A stretch of DNA of 64,000 nt from Siphonodentalium dalli (GCA_032622095.1 CP136064.1:247351827-247415826), one strand, 5' to 3'; shown: positions 33,601-45,890, numbered from the stretch's first letter. Notes: generated by a model not told the origin, from the letters alone. Program-made: numbers and translations.

Positions 33601-36600
33601 CCATTGATGTTTGGTCGTGAGCTTTAATAAACTGGTCCCTGATTGGAATGGTATCCATGGATGTTTGGTAGTGAGATTTTATAAACTGGTCCCTGATTGG
33701 AATGGTATCCATTGATGTTTGGTCGTGAGCTTTAATAAACTGGTCGCTGATTGGAATGGTATCCATGGATGTTTGGTAGTGAGCTTTAATAAACTGGTCT
33801 CTGATTGGAGGTATCCATGGGTGTTTGGTCGTGAGCTTTAATAAACTGGTCCCTGATTGGAATGGTATCCATGGATGTTTGGTAGTGAGCTTTAATAAAC
33901 TGGTCTCTGATTGGAATGGTATCCATTGATGTTTGGTCGTGAGCTTTAATAAACTGGTCGCTGATTGGAATGGTATCCATGGATGTTTGGTCGTGAGCTT
34001 TAATAAACTGATCCCTGATTAGAATGGTAGCCATGGTTGTTTGGAAGTGAGCGTTAATAAACTGGTCCCTGATTGTAATGGTATCCATGGGTATTTGGTC
34101 GTGAGCTTTAATAAACTGGTCCCTGATTGGAATGGTATCGATGGACGTTGGGTCGTGAGCTTTAATAAACTGGTCCCTGATTGGAATGGTATCCATGGGC
34201 GTTGGGTCGTGAGCTTTAATAAACTGGTCCCTGATTGGAATGGTATCCATGGATGTTTGGTCGTGAGCTTTAATAAACTGGTCCCTGATTGGAATGGTAG
34301 CCATGGATGTTTGGTCGTGAGCTTTAATAAACTGATCCCTGATTGGAATGGTATCCATGGGTGTTTGGTAGTGAGCTTTAATAAACTGGTCCCTGATTGG
34401 AATGGTATCCATGGGTGTTTGGTAGTGAGCTTTAATAAACTGGTCCCTGATTGGAGGTATCCATGGGTGTTTGGTAGTTAGCTTTAATAAACTGGTTCCT
34501 GATTGGAATGGTATCCATGGATGTTTGGTCGTGAGCTTTAATAAACTGGTACCTGATTGGAATGGTAGCCATGGATGTTTGGTCGTGAGCTTTAATAAAC
34601 TGATCCCTGATTGGAATGGTAGCCATGGATGTTTGGTCGTGAGCTTTAATAAACTGGTCCCTGATTAGAATGGTAGCCATGGTTGTTTGGTAGTGAGAGT
34701 TAATAAACTGGTCCCTGATTGTAATGGTATCCATCGGTGTTTGGTAGTGAGCTTTAATAAACTGGTCCCTGATTGGAATGGTATCCATGGATGTTTGGTA
34801 GTGAGCTTTAATAAACAGGTCCCTGATTGGAATGGTATCCATGGATGTTTGTTTGTGAGCTTTAATAAACTGGTCCCTGATTGGAATGGTATCCATGGGT
34901 GTTTGGTAGTGAGCTTTAATAAACTGGTCCCTGATTGGAGGTATCCATGGGTGTTTGGTAGTGAGCTTTAATAAACTGGTTCCTGATTGGAATGGTATCC
35001 ATGGATGTTTGGTCGTGAGCTTTAATAAACTGGTACCTGATTGGAATGGTATCCATGGGTGTTTGGTCGTGAGCTTTAATAAACTGGTCCCTGATTGGAA
35101 TGGTATCCATTGATGTTTGGTCGTGAGCTTTAATAAACTGGTCCCTGATTGGAATGGTATCCATGGATGTTTGGTAGTGAGATTTTATAAACTGGTCCCT
35201 GATTGGAATGGTATCCATTGATGTTTGGTCGTGAGCTTTAATAAACTGGTCGCTGATTGGAATGGTATCCATGGATGTTTGGTAGTGAGCTTTAATAAAC
35301 TGGTCTCTGATTGGAGGTATCCATGGGTGTTTGGTCGTGAGCTTTAATAAACTGGTCGCTGATTGGAATGGTATCCATGGGTGTTTGGTAGTGAGCTTTA
35401 ATAAACTGGTCCCTGATTGGAGGTATCCATGGGTGTTTGGTAGTTAGCTTTAATAAACTGGTTCCTGATTGGAATGGTATCCATGGATGTTTGGTCGTGA
35501 GCTTTAATAAACTGGTACCTGATTGGAATGGCAGCCATGGATGTTTGGTCGTGAGCTTTAATAAACTGATCCCTGATTGGAATGGTAGCCATGGATGTTT
35601 GGTCGTGAGCTTTAATAAACTGGTCCCTGATTAGAATGGTAGCCATGGTTGTTTGGTAGTGAGCGTTAATAAACTGGTCCCTGATTGTAATGGTATCCAT
35701 CGGTGTTTGGTAGTGAGCTTTAATAAACTGGTCCCTGATTGGAATGGTATCCATGGATGTTTGGTAGTGAGCTTTAATAAACTGGTCCCTGATTGGAATG
35801 GTATCCATGGATGTTTGTTTGTGAGCTTTAATAAACTGGTCCCTGATTCGAATGGTATCCATGGGTGTTTGGTAGTGAGCTTTAATAAACTGGTCCCTGA
35901 TTGGAGGTATCCATGGGTGTTTGGTAGTGAGCTTTAATAAACTGGTTCCTGATTGGAATGGTATCCATGGATGTTTGGTCGTGAGCTTTAATAAACTGGT
36001 ACCTGATTGGAATGGTATCCATGGGTGTTTGGTCGTGAGCTTTAATAAACTGGTCCCTGATTGGAATGGTATCCATTGATGTTTGGTCGTGAGCTTTAAT
36101 AAACTGGTCCCTGATTGGAATGGTATCCATGGATGTTTGGTAGTGAGATTTTATAAACTGGTCCCTGATTGGAATGGTATCCATTGATGTTTGGTCGTGA
36201 GCTTTAATAAACTGGTCGCTGATTGGAATGGTATCCATGGATGTTTGGTAGTGAGCTTTAATAAACTGGTCTCTGATTGGAGGTATCCATGGGTGTTTGG
36301 TCGTGAGCTTTAATAAACTGGTCCCTGATTGGAATGGTATCCATGGATGTTTGGTAGTGAGCTTTAATAAACTGGTCTCTCATTGGAATGGTATCCATTG
36401 ATGTTTGGTCGTGAGCTTTAATAAACTGGTCGCTGATTGGATTGGTATCCATGGATGTTTGGTCGTGAGCTTTAATAAACTGATCCCTGATTAGAATGGT
36501 AGCCATGGTTGTTTGGAAGTGAGCGTTAATAAACTGGTCCCTGATTGTAATGGTATCCATGGGTATTTGGTCGTGAGCTTTAATAAACTGGTCCCTGATT

Positions 36601-39600
36601 GGAATGGTATCGATGGACGTTGGGTCGTGAGCTTTAATAAACTGGTCCCTGATTGGAATGGTATCCATGGGCGTTGGGTCGTGAGCTTTAATAAACTGGT
36701 CCCTGATTGGAATGGTATCCATGGATGTTTGGTCGTGAGCTTTAATAAACTGGTCCCTGATTGGAATGGTAGCCATGGATGTTTGGTCGTGAGCTTTAAT
36801 AAACTGATCCCTGATTGGAATGGTATCCATGGGTGTTTGGTAGTGAGCTTTAATAAACTGGTCCCTAATTGGAATGGTATCCATGGGTGTTTGGTAGTGA
36901 GCTTTAATAAACTGGTCCCTGATTGGAGGTATCCATGGGTGTTTGGTAGTTAGCTTTAATAAACTGGTTCCTGATTGGAATGGTATCCATGGATGTTTGA
37001 TCGTGAGCTTTAATAAACTGGTACCTGATTGGAATGGTAGCCATGGATGTTTGGTCGTGAGCTTTAATAAACTGATCCCTGATTGGAATGGTATCCATGG
37101 GTGTTTGGTAGTGAGCTTTAATAAACTGGTCCCTGATTGGAATGGTATCCATTGATGTTTGGTCGTGAGCTTTAATAAACTGGTCCCTGATTGGAATGGT
37201 ATCCATGGATGTTTGGTAGTGAGATTTTATAAACTGGTCCCTGATTGGAATGGTATCCATTGATGTTTGGTCGTGAGCTTTAATAAACTGGTCGCTGATT
37301 GGAATGGTATCCATGGATGTTTGGTAGTGAGCTTTAATAAACTGGTCTCTGATTGGAGGTATCCATGGGTGTTTGGTCGTGAGCTTTAATAAACTGGTCC
37401 CTGATTGGAATGGTATCCATGGATGTTTGGTAGTGAGCTTTAATAAACTGGTCTCTGATTGGAGGTATCCATGGGTGTTTGGTCGTGAGCTTTAATAAAC
37501 TGGTCCCTGATTGGAATGGTATCCATGGATGTTTGGTAGTGAGCTTTAATAAACTGGTCGCTGATTGGAATGGTATCCATGGATGTTTGGTCGTGAGCTT
37601 TAATAAACTGATCCCTGATTAGAATGGTAGCCATGGTTGTTTGGAAGTGAGCGTTAATAAACTGGTCCCTGATTGTAATGGTATCCATGGGTATTTGGTC
37701 GTGAGCTTTAATAAACTGGTCCCTGATTGGAATGGTATCGATGGACGTTGGGTCGTGAGCTTTAATAAACTGGTCCCTGATTGGAATGGTATCCATGGGC
37801 GTTGGGTCGTGAGCTTTAATAAACTGGTCCCTGATTGGAATGGTATCCATGGATGTTTGGTCGTGAGCTTTAATAAACTGGTCCCTGATTGGAATGGTAG
37901 CCATGGATGTTTGGTCGTGAGCTTTAATAAACTGATCCCTGATTGGAATGGTATCCATGGGTGTTTGGTAGTGAGCTTTAATAAACTGGTTCCTGATTGG
38001 AATGGTATCCATGGATGTTTGGTCGTGAGCTTTAATAAACTGGTACCTGATTGGAATGGTAGCCATGGATGTTTGGTCGTGAGCTTTAATAAACTGATCC
38101 CTGATTGGAATGGTAGCCATGGATGTTTGGTCGTGAGCTTTAATAAACTGGTCCCTGATTAGAATGGTAGCCATGGTTGTTTGGTAGTGAGCGTTAATAA
38201 ACTGGTCCCTGATTGTAATGGTATCCATCGGTGTTTGGTAGTGAGCTTTAATAAACTGGTCCCTGATTGGAATGGTATCCATGGATGTTTGGTAGTGAGC
38301 TTTAATAAACAGGTCCCTGATTGGAATGGTATCCATGGATGTTTGTTTGTGAGCTTTAATAAACTGGTCCCTGATTGGAATGGTATCCATGGGTGTTTGG
38401 TGGTGAGCTTTAATAAACTGGTCCCTGATTGGAGGTATCCATGGGTGTTTGGTAGTGAGCTTTAATAAACTGGTTCCTGATTGGAATGGTATCCATGGAT
38501 GTTTGGTCGTGAGCTTTAATAAACTGGTACCTGATTGGAATGGTATCCATGGGTGTTTGGTCGTGAGGTTTAATAAACTGGTCCCTGATTGGAATGGTAT
38601 CCATTGATGTTTGGTCGTGAGCTTTAATAAACTGGTCCCTGATTGGAATGGTATCCATGGATGTTTGGTAGTGAGATTTTATAAACTGGTCCCTGATTGG
38701 AATGGTATCCATTGATGTTTGGTCGTGAGCTTTAATAAACTGGTCGCTGATTGGAATGGTATCCATGGATGTTTGGTAGTGAGCTTTAATAAACTGGTCT
38801 CTGATTGGAGGTATCCATGGGTGTTTGGTCGTGAGCTTTAATAAACTGGTCGCTGATTGGAATGGTATCCATGGATGTTTGGTAGTGAGCTTTAATAAAC
38901 TGGTCTCTGATTGGAATGGTATCCATTGATGTTTGGTCGTGAGCTTTAATAAACTGGTCGCTGATTGGAATGGTATCCATGGATGTTTGGTCGTGAGCTT
39001 TAATAAACTGATCCCTGATTAGAATGGTAGCCATGGTTGTTTGGAAGTGAGCGTTAATAAACTGGTCCCTGATTGTAATGGTATCCATGGGTATTTGGTC
39101 GTGAGCTTTAATAAACTGGTCCCTGATTGGAATGGTATCCATGGTTGTTTTGGTAGTGAGCTTTAATACACTGGTCCCTGATTGTAATGGTATCCATGGG
39201 TGTTTGTTTGTGAGCTTTAATAAACTGGTCCCTGATTGGAATGGTATCCATGGGTATTTGGTCGTGAGCTTTAATAAACTGGTCCCTGATTGGAATGGTA
39301 TCCATGGTTGTTTTGGTAGTGAGCTTTAATAAACTGGTCACTGATTGGAAGGGTATCGATGGGTATTTGGTCGTGAGCTTTAATAAACTGGTCCCTGATT
39401 GGAATGGTATCCATGGGTGTTTGGTAGTGAGCTTTAATACACTGGTCCCTGATTGGAATGGTATCCATGGTTGTCTTGGTAGTGAGCTTTAATAAACTGG
39501 TTCCTGATTGGAATGGTATCCATGGGTATTTGGTCGTGAGCTTTAATAAATTGGTCCCTGAATGGAATGGTATCCATGGGTGTTTGGTAGTGAGCTTTAG

Positions 39601-40951
39601 TAAACTGGTCCCTGATTGGAATGGTATCCATGGTTGTTTTGGTAGTGAGCTTTAATAAACTGGTCCCTGATTGGAATGGTATCCATGGTTGTTTTGGTAG
39701 TGAGCTTTAATAAACTGGTTCCTGATTGGAATGGTATCCATGGGTATTTGGTCGTGAGCTTTAATAAACTGGTACCTGATTGGAATGGTATCCATGGATG
39801 TTTGGTAGTGGGCTTTAATAAACTGGTACCTGATTGGAATGGTATCCATGGGTATTTGGTCGTGAGCTTTAATAAACTGGTCCCTGATTGGAATGGTATC
39901 CATGGTTGTTTTGGTAGTGAGCTTTAATAAACTGGTACCTGATTGGAATGGTATCCATGTTTGTTTTGGTAGTGAGCTTTAATAAACTGGTCCCTGATTG
40001 GAATGGTATCCATGGGTGTTTGGTTGTGAGCTTTAATAAACTGGTCCCTGAATGGAATGGTATCCATGGGTGTTTGGTAGTGAGCTTTAGTAAACTGGTC
40101 CCTGATTGGAATGGTATCCATGGTTCTTTTGGTAGTGAGCTTTAATAAACTGGTCCCTGATTGGAATGGTATCCATGGTTGTTTTGGTAGTGAGCTTTAA
40201 TAAACTGGTTCCTGATTGGAATGGTATCCATGGGTATTTGGCCGTGAGCTTTAATAAACTGGTCCCTGATTGGAATGGTATCCATTGTTGTTTAGGTAGT
40301 GAGCTTTAATAAACTGGTCCCTGATTGGAATGGTATCGATGGGTGTTTGGTCGTGAGCTTTAATAAACTGGTACCTGATTGGAATGGTATCCATGGATGT
40401 TTGGTAGTGGGCTTTAATAAACTGGTACCTGATTGGAATGGTATCCATGGGTATTTGGTCGTGAGCTTTAATAAACTGGTCCCTGATTGGAATGGTATCC
40501 ATGGTTGTTTTGGTAGTGAGCTTTAATAAACTGGTCCCTGATTGGAATGGTATCCATGGGTGTTTGGTTGTGAGCTTTAATAAACTGGTCCCTGATTGGA
40601 ATGGTATCCATGGATGTTTGGTCGTGAGCTTTAATAAACTGGTCCCTGATTGGAATGGTATCCATTGGTGTTTGGTAGTTAGCTTTAATAAACTGGTCCC
40701 TGATTGGAATGGTATCCATGGGTGTTTGGTAGTGAGCTTTAATAAACTGGTCCCTGATTGGAATGGTATCGATGGGTATTTGGCAGAGAGCTTTAATAAA
40801 CTGGTCCCTGATTGGAATGGTATCCATGGGTGTTTGGCCGTGAGCTTTAATAAACTGGTCCCTGATTGGAATGGTATCCATGGGTGTTTGTTCGTGAGCT
40901 TTAATAAACTGGTCCCTGATTGGAATGGTAGCCATGGATGTTTGGCCGTGG
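30609..40951 (+). repeat. 54-bp satellite array, about 190 copies
   Basis: The consensus unit begins 'ttaataaactggtccctg', goes on through 'attggaatggtatccatgg' and ends 'tgtttggtagtgagct'. Its length is 54 bp. The first ~9 units (to about 31080) carry 'gaaggatatccatgg'; later ones carry 'ggaatggtatccatgg'. Some units lose 2 bp (52 bp, 'gattggaggtatcc', e.g. 31868, 32352, 33375, 34452, 35417, 36923, 38430). Others gain 1 bp (55 bp, 'ggttgttttggtag', 39130-40520). Longer segments are duplicated with steps near 966 bp (34432/35398) and 2472 bp (33786/36258). Because 54 is divisible by 3, one frame on each strand is open for long runs (up to 432 codons, repeats VVSFNKLVPDWNGIHGCL and MDTIPIRDQFIKAHYQTS). 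The 52- and 55-bp units and TGA variants ('ccattgatg') break them. I regard it as non-coding satellite. Confidence 0.95.
39100..40525 (+). repeat. Satellite sub-block with a 163-bp higher-order period
   Basis: Within the 54-bp satellite, every third or fourth unit has one extra T ('ggttgttttggtagtgagc'). These 55-bp units begin near 39132, 39295 and 39458 (step 163 bp), then 39676 and 39948 (longer steps). The 55+54+54 period marks a separate amplification event from the 966- and 2472-bp duplications further left. Confidence 0.8.
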
Positions 40952-41107
40952 GAGTGTTCCACGGATGCAACAACATGAGTGGTTGGTGTCTGGCGTGAAC
41001 ATGTTCAACAGTTGGAATTTAATGCGGGTCAATTGTTGGATTTCGAACCAATTTAGTGAGATGTGATGCTTTCATATCAAGAATATCTGGTATTTCTTAC
41101 TTTCAGT

Positions 41108-41215
41108 TAAATTTAAATCCGCTTGATTTCTTATCAATTGTTCATTTGGAAAGCTTGTGGTAGTTGGTGGAAACTTGTAACCCGGTGAACAAATAAAGTC
41201 ATTTGCAACATGTCT
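41108..41215 (+). repeat. Right flank of the satellite, related to 29896-30010
   Basis: See the left flank. The order of blocks is kept but the copies are diverged. The array ends at about 40951 in 'tttggccgtgggagtgttcc', and about 150 bp of unique sequence separates it from this block. Confidence 0.6.
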
Positions 41216-41833
41216 GATCACATTTCATCTGGTGTTATAAAAGCTGTTTCTGTTATAGAATCCATTGCATATTTTGCACGTGAGTGGTGTTTCACTGTCC
41301 TTTCGCTCCCAACAAGCACTGCATCTTTTGTTACACTGATTCTAGCTTTAGTATCCCTCTTTCTGTAACTTGTTCATCGCTTCAGCACTTTACTTTTTGT
41401 CATCCAGTGCAGCATGTATAACATTAGACATTTCACTCCCATGTTAAAATTGATATAATTTGCAGTGCAGATGTTGAATAAACACTAAGTTTAATTGTGC
41501 TGCTAGTATCCAGTAATTGTTCAGAATGATAATTCTGAGTCAAGTGTAATATGTTGATTAAATTTTGGACTTCCATTTCTAATCCACTTGAGATGTAATT
41601 TGAAGTTTCCCTGAGCTGGGAGTCGTTGAAATTGTCAATTATTCGCATATATAATATGGATTAAGTTTAGGATTTCCAATATGCACCAAGTACGGGACGT
41701 AAAACAGAAGAAAGTACTCTTACGTTTACAAATGATCTTACTATGTCTAGTTCTGCTATAAATGTATCCAGAATGCTAAAAATAACTGTCTCTTCCAATT
41801 AATGTTTGAAAAATCAGATTGATATAAACTAAC
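41216..41833. other. No gene recognised
   Basis: AT-rich sequence with no recognised repeat and no credible open frame. Confidence 0.45.
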
Positions 41834-42025
41834 CATAGCTCGCTCCGATTACAATATTTCTCAAAGTGTGGCCATCTTTGTATTTCGAATACGTGATGGA
41901 GAAGCGATCTTTTCCATCTCTTCCATCGCCGGCTTCATTCCGCAGAGTCTTGCTACGGATGAGTTCGCGAGGAATAATCGCCCCGGTCCATTGCATGAAC
42001 GGCTTTCTGGCTCGCTCCACCAAAG
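41834..42025 (-). CDS. Possible single exon of an unrecognised gene
   Basis: The minus-strand frame ends in a good splice donor: 'agctatg' then GTTAGT, junction at 41834/41833. Its composition is less AT-rich than the surroundings. It encodes a mixed-charge segment that includes GAIIPRELIRSKTLRNEAG and DRFSITYSKYKDGHTLRN. The acceptor is uncertain; one candidate AG follows a short T/C-rich stretch near 42020. No known family is recognised, and no second exon was found with matching phase. It may be a stray exon of a gene outside the window, an old retroelement piece or chance. Confidence 0.25.
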
Positions 42026-42029
42026 AAGA

Positions 42030-42174
42030 CCAAGTAAATATTTGAAAAATACCTTGATTTGTTCTTATATTGATTATACATTGTAAATGATTCTCCAATA
42101 ACGACATTGTGTGTAAAAACTGTGTATGTGTGAACCATTGTTATGTGAAAAAAATTACTGTTACAGCTACTGAT
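42030..42174 (+). repeat. Direct repeat, copy A (partner 43905-44031)
   Basis: 'ccttgatttgttcttatatt', 'attatacattgtaaatgatt' and 'ctccaataacgacatt' are identical in both copies 1.9 kb apart. Copy A has about 17 extra bp ('aactgtgtatgtgtg'). Confidence 0.85.
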
Positions 42175-42307
42175 ATAACCTACTGATTATGACCTTTCAC
42201 TGTTTTCAGACATCACAACAGTCTGTTACAGCTACTGATATAAGTTCACTCTTTTCATTGTAGTGAAGAGCTGCCAATCGAGTTCTGAAAAAATTTGAAT
42301 TTAAATT

Positions 42308-42837
42308 TTAAAGGCACGGGCGGCGTTCGTTGCAGAAATATTTGTTCAAATCGCCATCAACAGAAGGAATATTAAAATATATATAGTTTTGTTCATGTGC
42401 CAAACATAATCAGCGCGTAAATAGTATATTGTCGCCAAGACGTACGATGGTGTACGTAAACAAGAGCCTGCTCGTGTTACATAAGTAAGCTTCTGTTTAC
42501 ATAACACATCGCAATTCTATTGGTTAATCACACAAAAATGATACAAACGCTCTTTATTATTTCCATATCAGGTAACATTCAAATATAACGCTCTTTGTGT
42601 TTGCCATGTCCGGATCTAAACAGAAGCCAGATTCTGTAACGTTTTTTGCTTCTGTTTACATAACAAATGAAAAACATTTAACAATAACATACTGTTTATG
42701 CCATATTTCCGATTGGTATAAGAACAAGGTCTGTCTATATTTTACTATTATTTCTGTTTATGGCGGTTTTTGACGGAGCTGAATATTTTAACAGCAAACC
42801 CACCGCCAACGCCGCCAGTATCTTTAATATAGGAGTT
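42308..42837 (+). mobile_element. TTAA-bounded MITE, copy 3
   Basis: A ~530-bp element between TTAA at 42308-42311 and TTAA at 42834-42837. Its ends AGGCACGGGCGGCG and (inverted) AGATACTGGCGGCG are close to an ideal inverted repeat. It is highly similar along its length to copy 2 (30086-30612), for example 'tattgtcgccaagacgtacg', 'aaacgctctttattatttcc' and 'tgtttatggcggtttttgac'. No ORF. Confidence 0.85.
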
Positions 42838-43904
42838 ATATGGGTACCAGTGTATCAGGATATCTGATTATTGGGAATGAAAACATTCACACCAGAAGTG
42901 TGTTAATACGGTGACATTGTTGCTACCATATTGCCAGTTCTTGTTTTTGTCATGAGTTCATCGAGCTTGTCAACAGGTTTAGTGCCTGGACATATAGTAA
43001 TATATGATCATGTGTCTGACTCGGAAAAATATTGAATTCTTTTTTCTATTTATGAATAGACTTTTGATCACTGAATACTCGACGAAGTAGTTATTTAATT
43101 CCCATTGATTGAGCAATTCCAACATCTTCTAAATAAAAACAATTGAAAAGAGGTTTTCAATAAAAACGAAACAGACATTGATTCCTCCTAACAGTATCTT
43201 ATATAACATTTATTAGCATTTGCTCTCCCAAAGTTTAAGGATACTTTGATTTTCCCCAGAGTATATTCTCATATATTTGAATCTACTGATCCGATCGTTC
43301 AGAAATAAATGCATCAACCATGATACATGTATATTTATTGCTTGGTTTCATTCAGTTGCACTAAATAGATTACACTCTTCATCACCACATTGATGTCTAG
43401 AACTGATGCCCCTGTTGTCGAAATAGAATGTACTCTATTCATTTACTGACTTTAGAAAGTCTTATTGAAGGAATTATTTAACTCATTTCAAATTTTGTCA
43501 GATATGCGCATACTAAATATGCCCAAAACAGTATGTATTGGTCAGGATATTTCAATGATTATACTGCTAAATGCGTTTATGCTACCTGAACAAGTCTCGG
43601 AGCCTAATATCGTGTTCTTCTCAGTCAATTATGGTGTATGTCCCAAACTTTGCACAATGGCCCTTTGAGTCACACCTGCTATCCCCACAGAGGTACATAT
43701 AAAATCTGACTTTCATATGGTAATTCCAAACCTTGTTGACCGACGGGTGTATGACGTTTGTCTCATGTCGAAAAATGGTCCATTCAGTCTAACATTGAAG
43801 CAAGATTCATGAATCTGAAAAGAAATATGAATTTAAAAGCACACAAGGCCTTCATGGTGAGTATATATGAACAAACATAACAACATTCTGTAAAACCGTC
43901 AATA
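42838..43904. other. No gene recognised
   Basis: AT-rich sequence. The 67-codon frame near 43465 has no ATG at its start and no domain. No repeat unit was recognised. Confidence 0.45.
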
Positions 43905-44031
43905 CCAAGTAAATCTTTGAAAAATACCTTGATTTGTTCTTATATTGATTATACATTGTAAATGATTCTCCAATAACGACATTTGTGTGTAAACCATTGT
44001 TATGTAAACATTACTGTTACATCTACTGATA
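43905..44031 (+). repeat. Direct repeat, copy B (partner 42030-42174)
   Basis: Near-identical to copy A from 'ccaagtaaat' to 'tactgatat', lacking ~17 bp. The TTAA MITE copy 3 lies between the two copies. Confidence 0.85.
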
Positions 44032-44036
44032 TATTT

Positions 44037-44535
44037 GTCCCGCGAATTTTTTTTCGGGGGACTATTAAAATAATTGTTTACGGGTGATAACTTTAGTTCG
44101 GTTATTAAATCATATGTGTGTTTATGAGACCAAACTACAGGTCAAGTTCGAATATGGGTTTGCTCCGCCCATTTTTGCGAGAGTTATGGCCCTTTTTTTT
44201 ACTTAGAATCTTGTAATTTTCTGGTTTCCGGGTGATAACTGGTATATATGGGTTTGATCAGTTTGATTTTTGCTAGAGTTATGGCCATTTTTCGACTTAG
44301 AATCCTGTCAATTTCTGGTTGCCGGGTGATAACTTTAGTTTGTGTGATCATATCTGAATCAAATTTGGTATATGAGTTTATCAGCTCGAAATACAGATCA
44401 CTTTCGAATATGGGTACGATCCACCCAGTTTTGTCTGGTTGCTTCGGATTTAGGGTCCTTGTTATTTTTTTCTCAGAAAAGCTGATTCCCCCAATGAAGC
44501 CACTTTTTCGGGGGACACTGTGGCCGGACGGCCTT
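44037..44535 (+). repeat. Block of 'gccgggtgataactttagtt' units
   Basis: Three diverged units (near 44082, 44225 and 44322) share 'ccgggtgataactttagt', 'gagagttatggcc' and 'cttagaatcttgt'. The block is bracketed by 'ttttcgggggac' near 44051 and 44503, suggesting element ends. Same general style as the blocks at 8883 and 28700. Confidence 0.6.
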
Positions 44536-45425
44536 TTATTTGTATCGGCAATGTAACGTAGTGTTTACATAACATTGATTTAGAGTGATTGACCATGACA
44601 ATAAGTACAACGTTGCTCTAATTTACATGTATTTGTTGATGATAGTTGTTTTACAGATATTCACGACTTTTCTCATGTGCCCAGTACAAAGACTTTGAGT
44701 CCCTTGCAAAATATCCTGATATTTCAAATTATTTTTCAAAATTTGTTTGGAATTTCTTTTTAAATTGGTACGAGTAGTTATTGTGACACAAGTTGGAAAT
44801 GATAACCGCATTTACCAGTGCATTTACTATAAGTTGTTTCCATGAACATAATGTAAACATTTGGCTGACATAACATGAATGTACAATTACATAAAGAAAT
44901 AAAGTTGAACTGTATATTGTTATCATCTAGCCACTGGGATGCTGGGCAGGTTTCGTGATTACCAACGAAAGATAATACCAATCGTTGGTTTGATGAAAAT
45001 TGATTCATTCTCTGTGATTTTATTTCATGGACGTTCACTGTTGTTCTAAGGTGAACAATCAATCACAAGATGCTTAATTTTCCACTGTCAATGAAGGGCA
45101 TCTACATTTCTTTACTTTTGAACTTGTGTTGATTATTTGAATTCTGAATGTTTTTCACTGAATCACATACATTGCAATACTCAATACTGAATTATATTTA
45201 CCAATAATACTGAGAATGAATTATGCATGTGCTGATCATGCATGTTAATTAATATATTATTATAGTTATAGGTTACTCTGGCTGTTTAATTTAAATTAAA
45301 GTGTCACAGATAGAGCCAGGAGTGTATTAAAATTTAAACAGAAGTTATAAGTAAGATGACTTTCAATTGTAACTTTTAAGTTTTATGTTAGAATTCTCAA
45401 TTTTGTTTTTCATCAAATTTTACAG
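44536..45425. other. No gene recognised
   Basis: AT-rich sequence. Overlapping minus-strand frames of 62-94 codons show no domain. Confidence 0.45.
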
Positions 45426-45429
45426 GTAT

Positions 45430-45880
45430 TTTTTATATATATATTTTTTATCAATAATTCTCACCCGGGCATCTTTCAACTTTCTCAACAATATACTTGT
45501 ATTGCGCTTCTTGGCAGGCTGACTAAAACTAGTACTATTAGTAGGCATACTAGTAGTACTATCACTTCTACCACTGCCAGTGCCTCGGAGACTGCCCTCG
45601 AATTTGAAGACATCAGCATTGATCAGTGTTGGCACCGCACCGGGCTTCAATCGCTTCCTTTGTGTGCCGAAACCAAGACTATGCGCGATCGGATTAATGT
45701 CCAAACAATCGGGTGTAAAATGGTCTTCACATACGACATACTTTGGGTTCCAACAGAATGTTTTGACATTTAATTTAATTTGGCGTTTTAAAAATTGTCT
45801 ATCCAAAGTTTGCACAATTTTTTATTTTCGATCGCTTGTTCTGGGTTGGGAAATCGAAATAAACTCTTTGATTGGCTTCA
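45430..45880 (-). pseudogene. Degenerate THAP-domain fragment
   Basis: THAP domains are C2CH zinc-binding DNA-binding modules found in host transcription factors and P-element-type transposases. On the minus strand, the frame below about 45815 reads VVCEDHFTPDCL, then RLKPGAVPTLI. This matches the second half of a THAP domain (Cys-x2-His-Phe and the AVPT box). Upstream in another frame (about 45865-45795) is LFRFPNPEQ..KLWIDNF, matching the central 'RFP..W' part. A stop and a frameshift separate the two halves, and the N-terminal Cys pair is missing. The C-terminal part is serine/threonine-rich with a basic PAKKRNT segment. It could be the relic of a P-like transposase or of a host THAP gene. 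Confidence 0.7.
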
Positions 45881-45890
45881 TTTTGTAACA

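Noticed and set aside
45580-45888. Plus-strand ORF of 102 codons
   Set aside because: Antisense to the THAP-domain relic, whose motifs explain the open frame.
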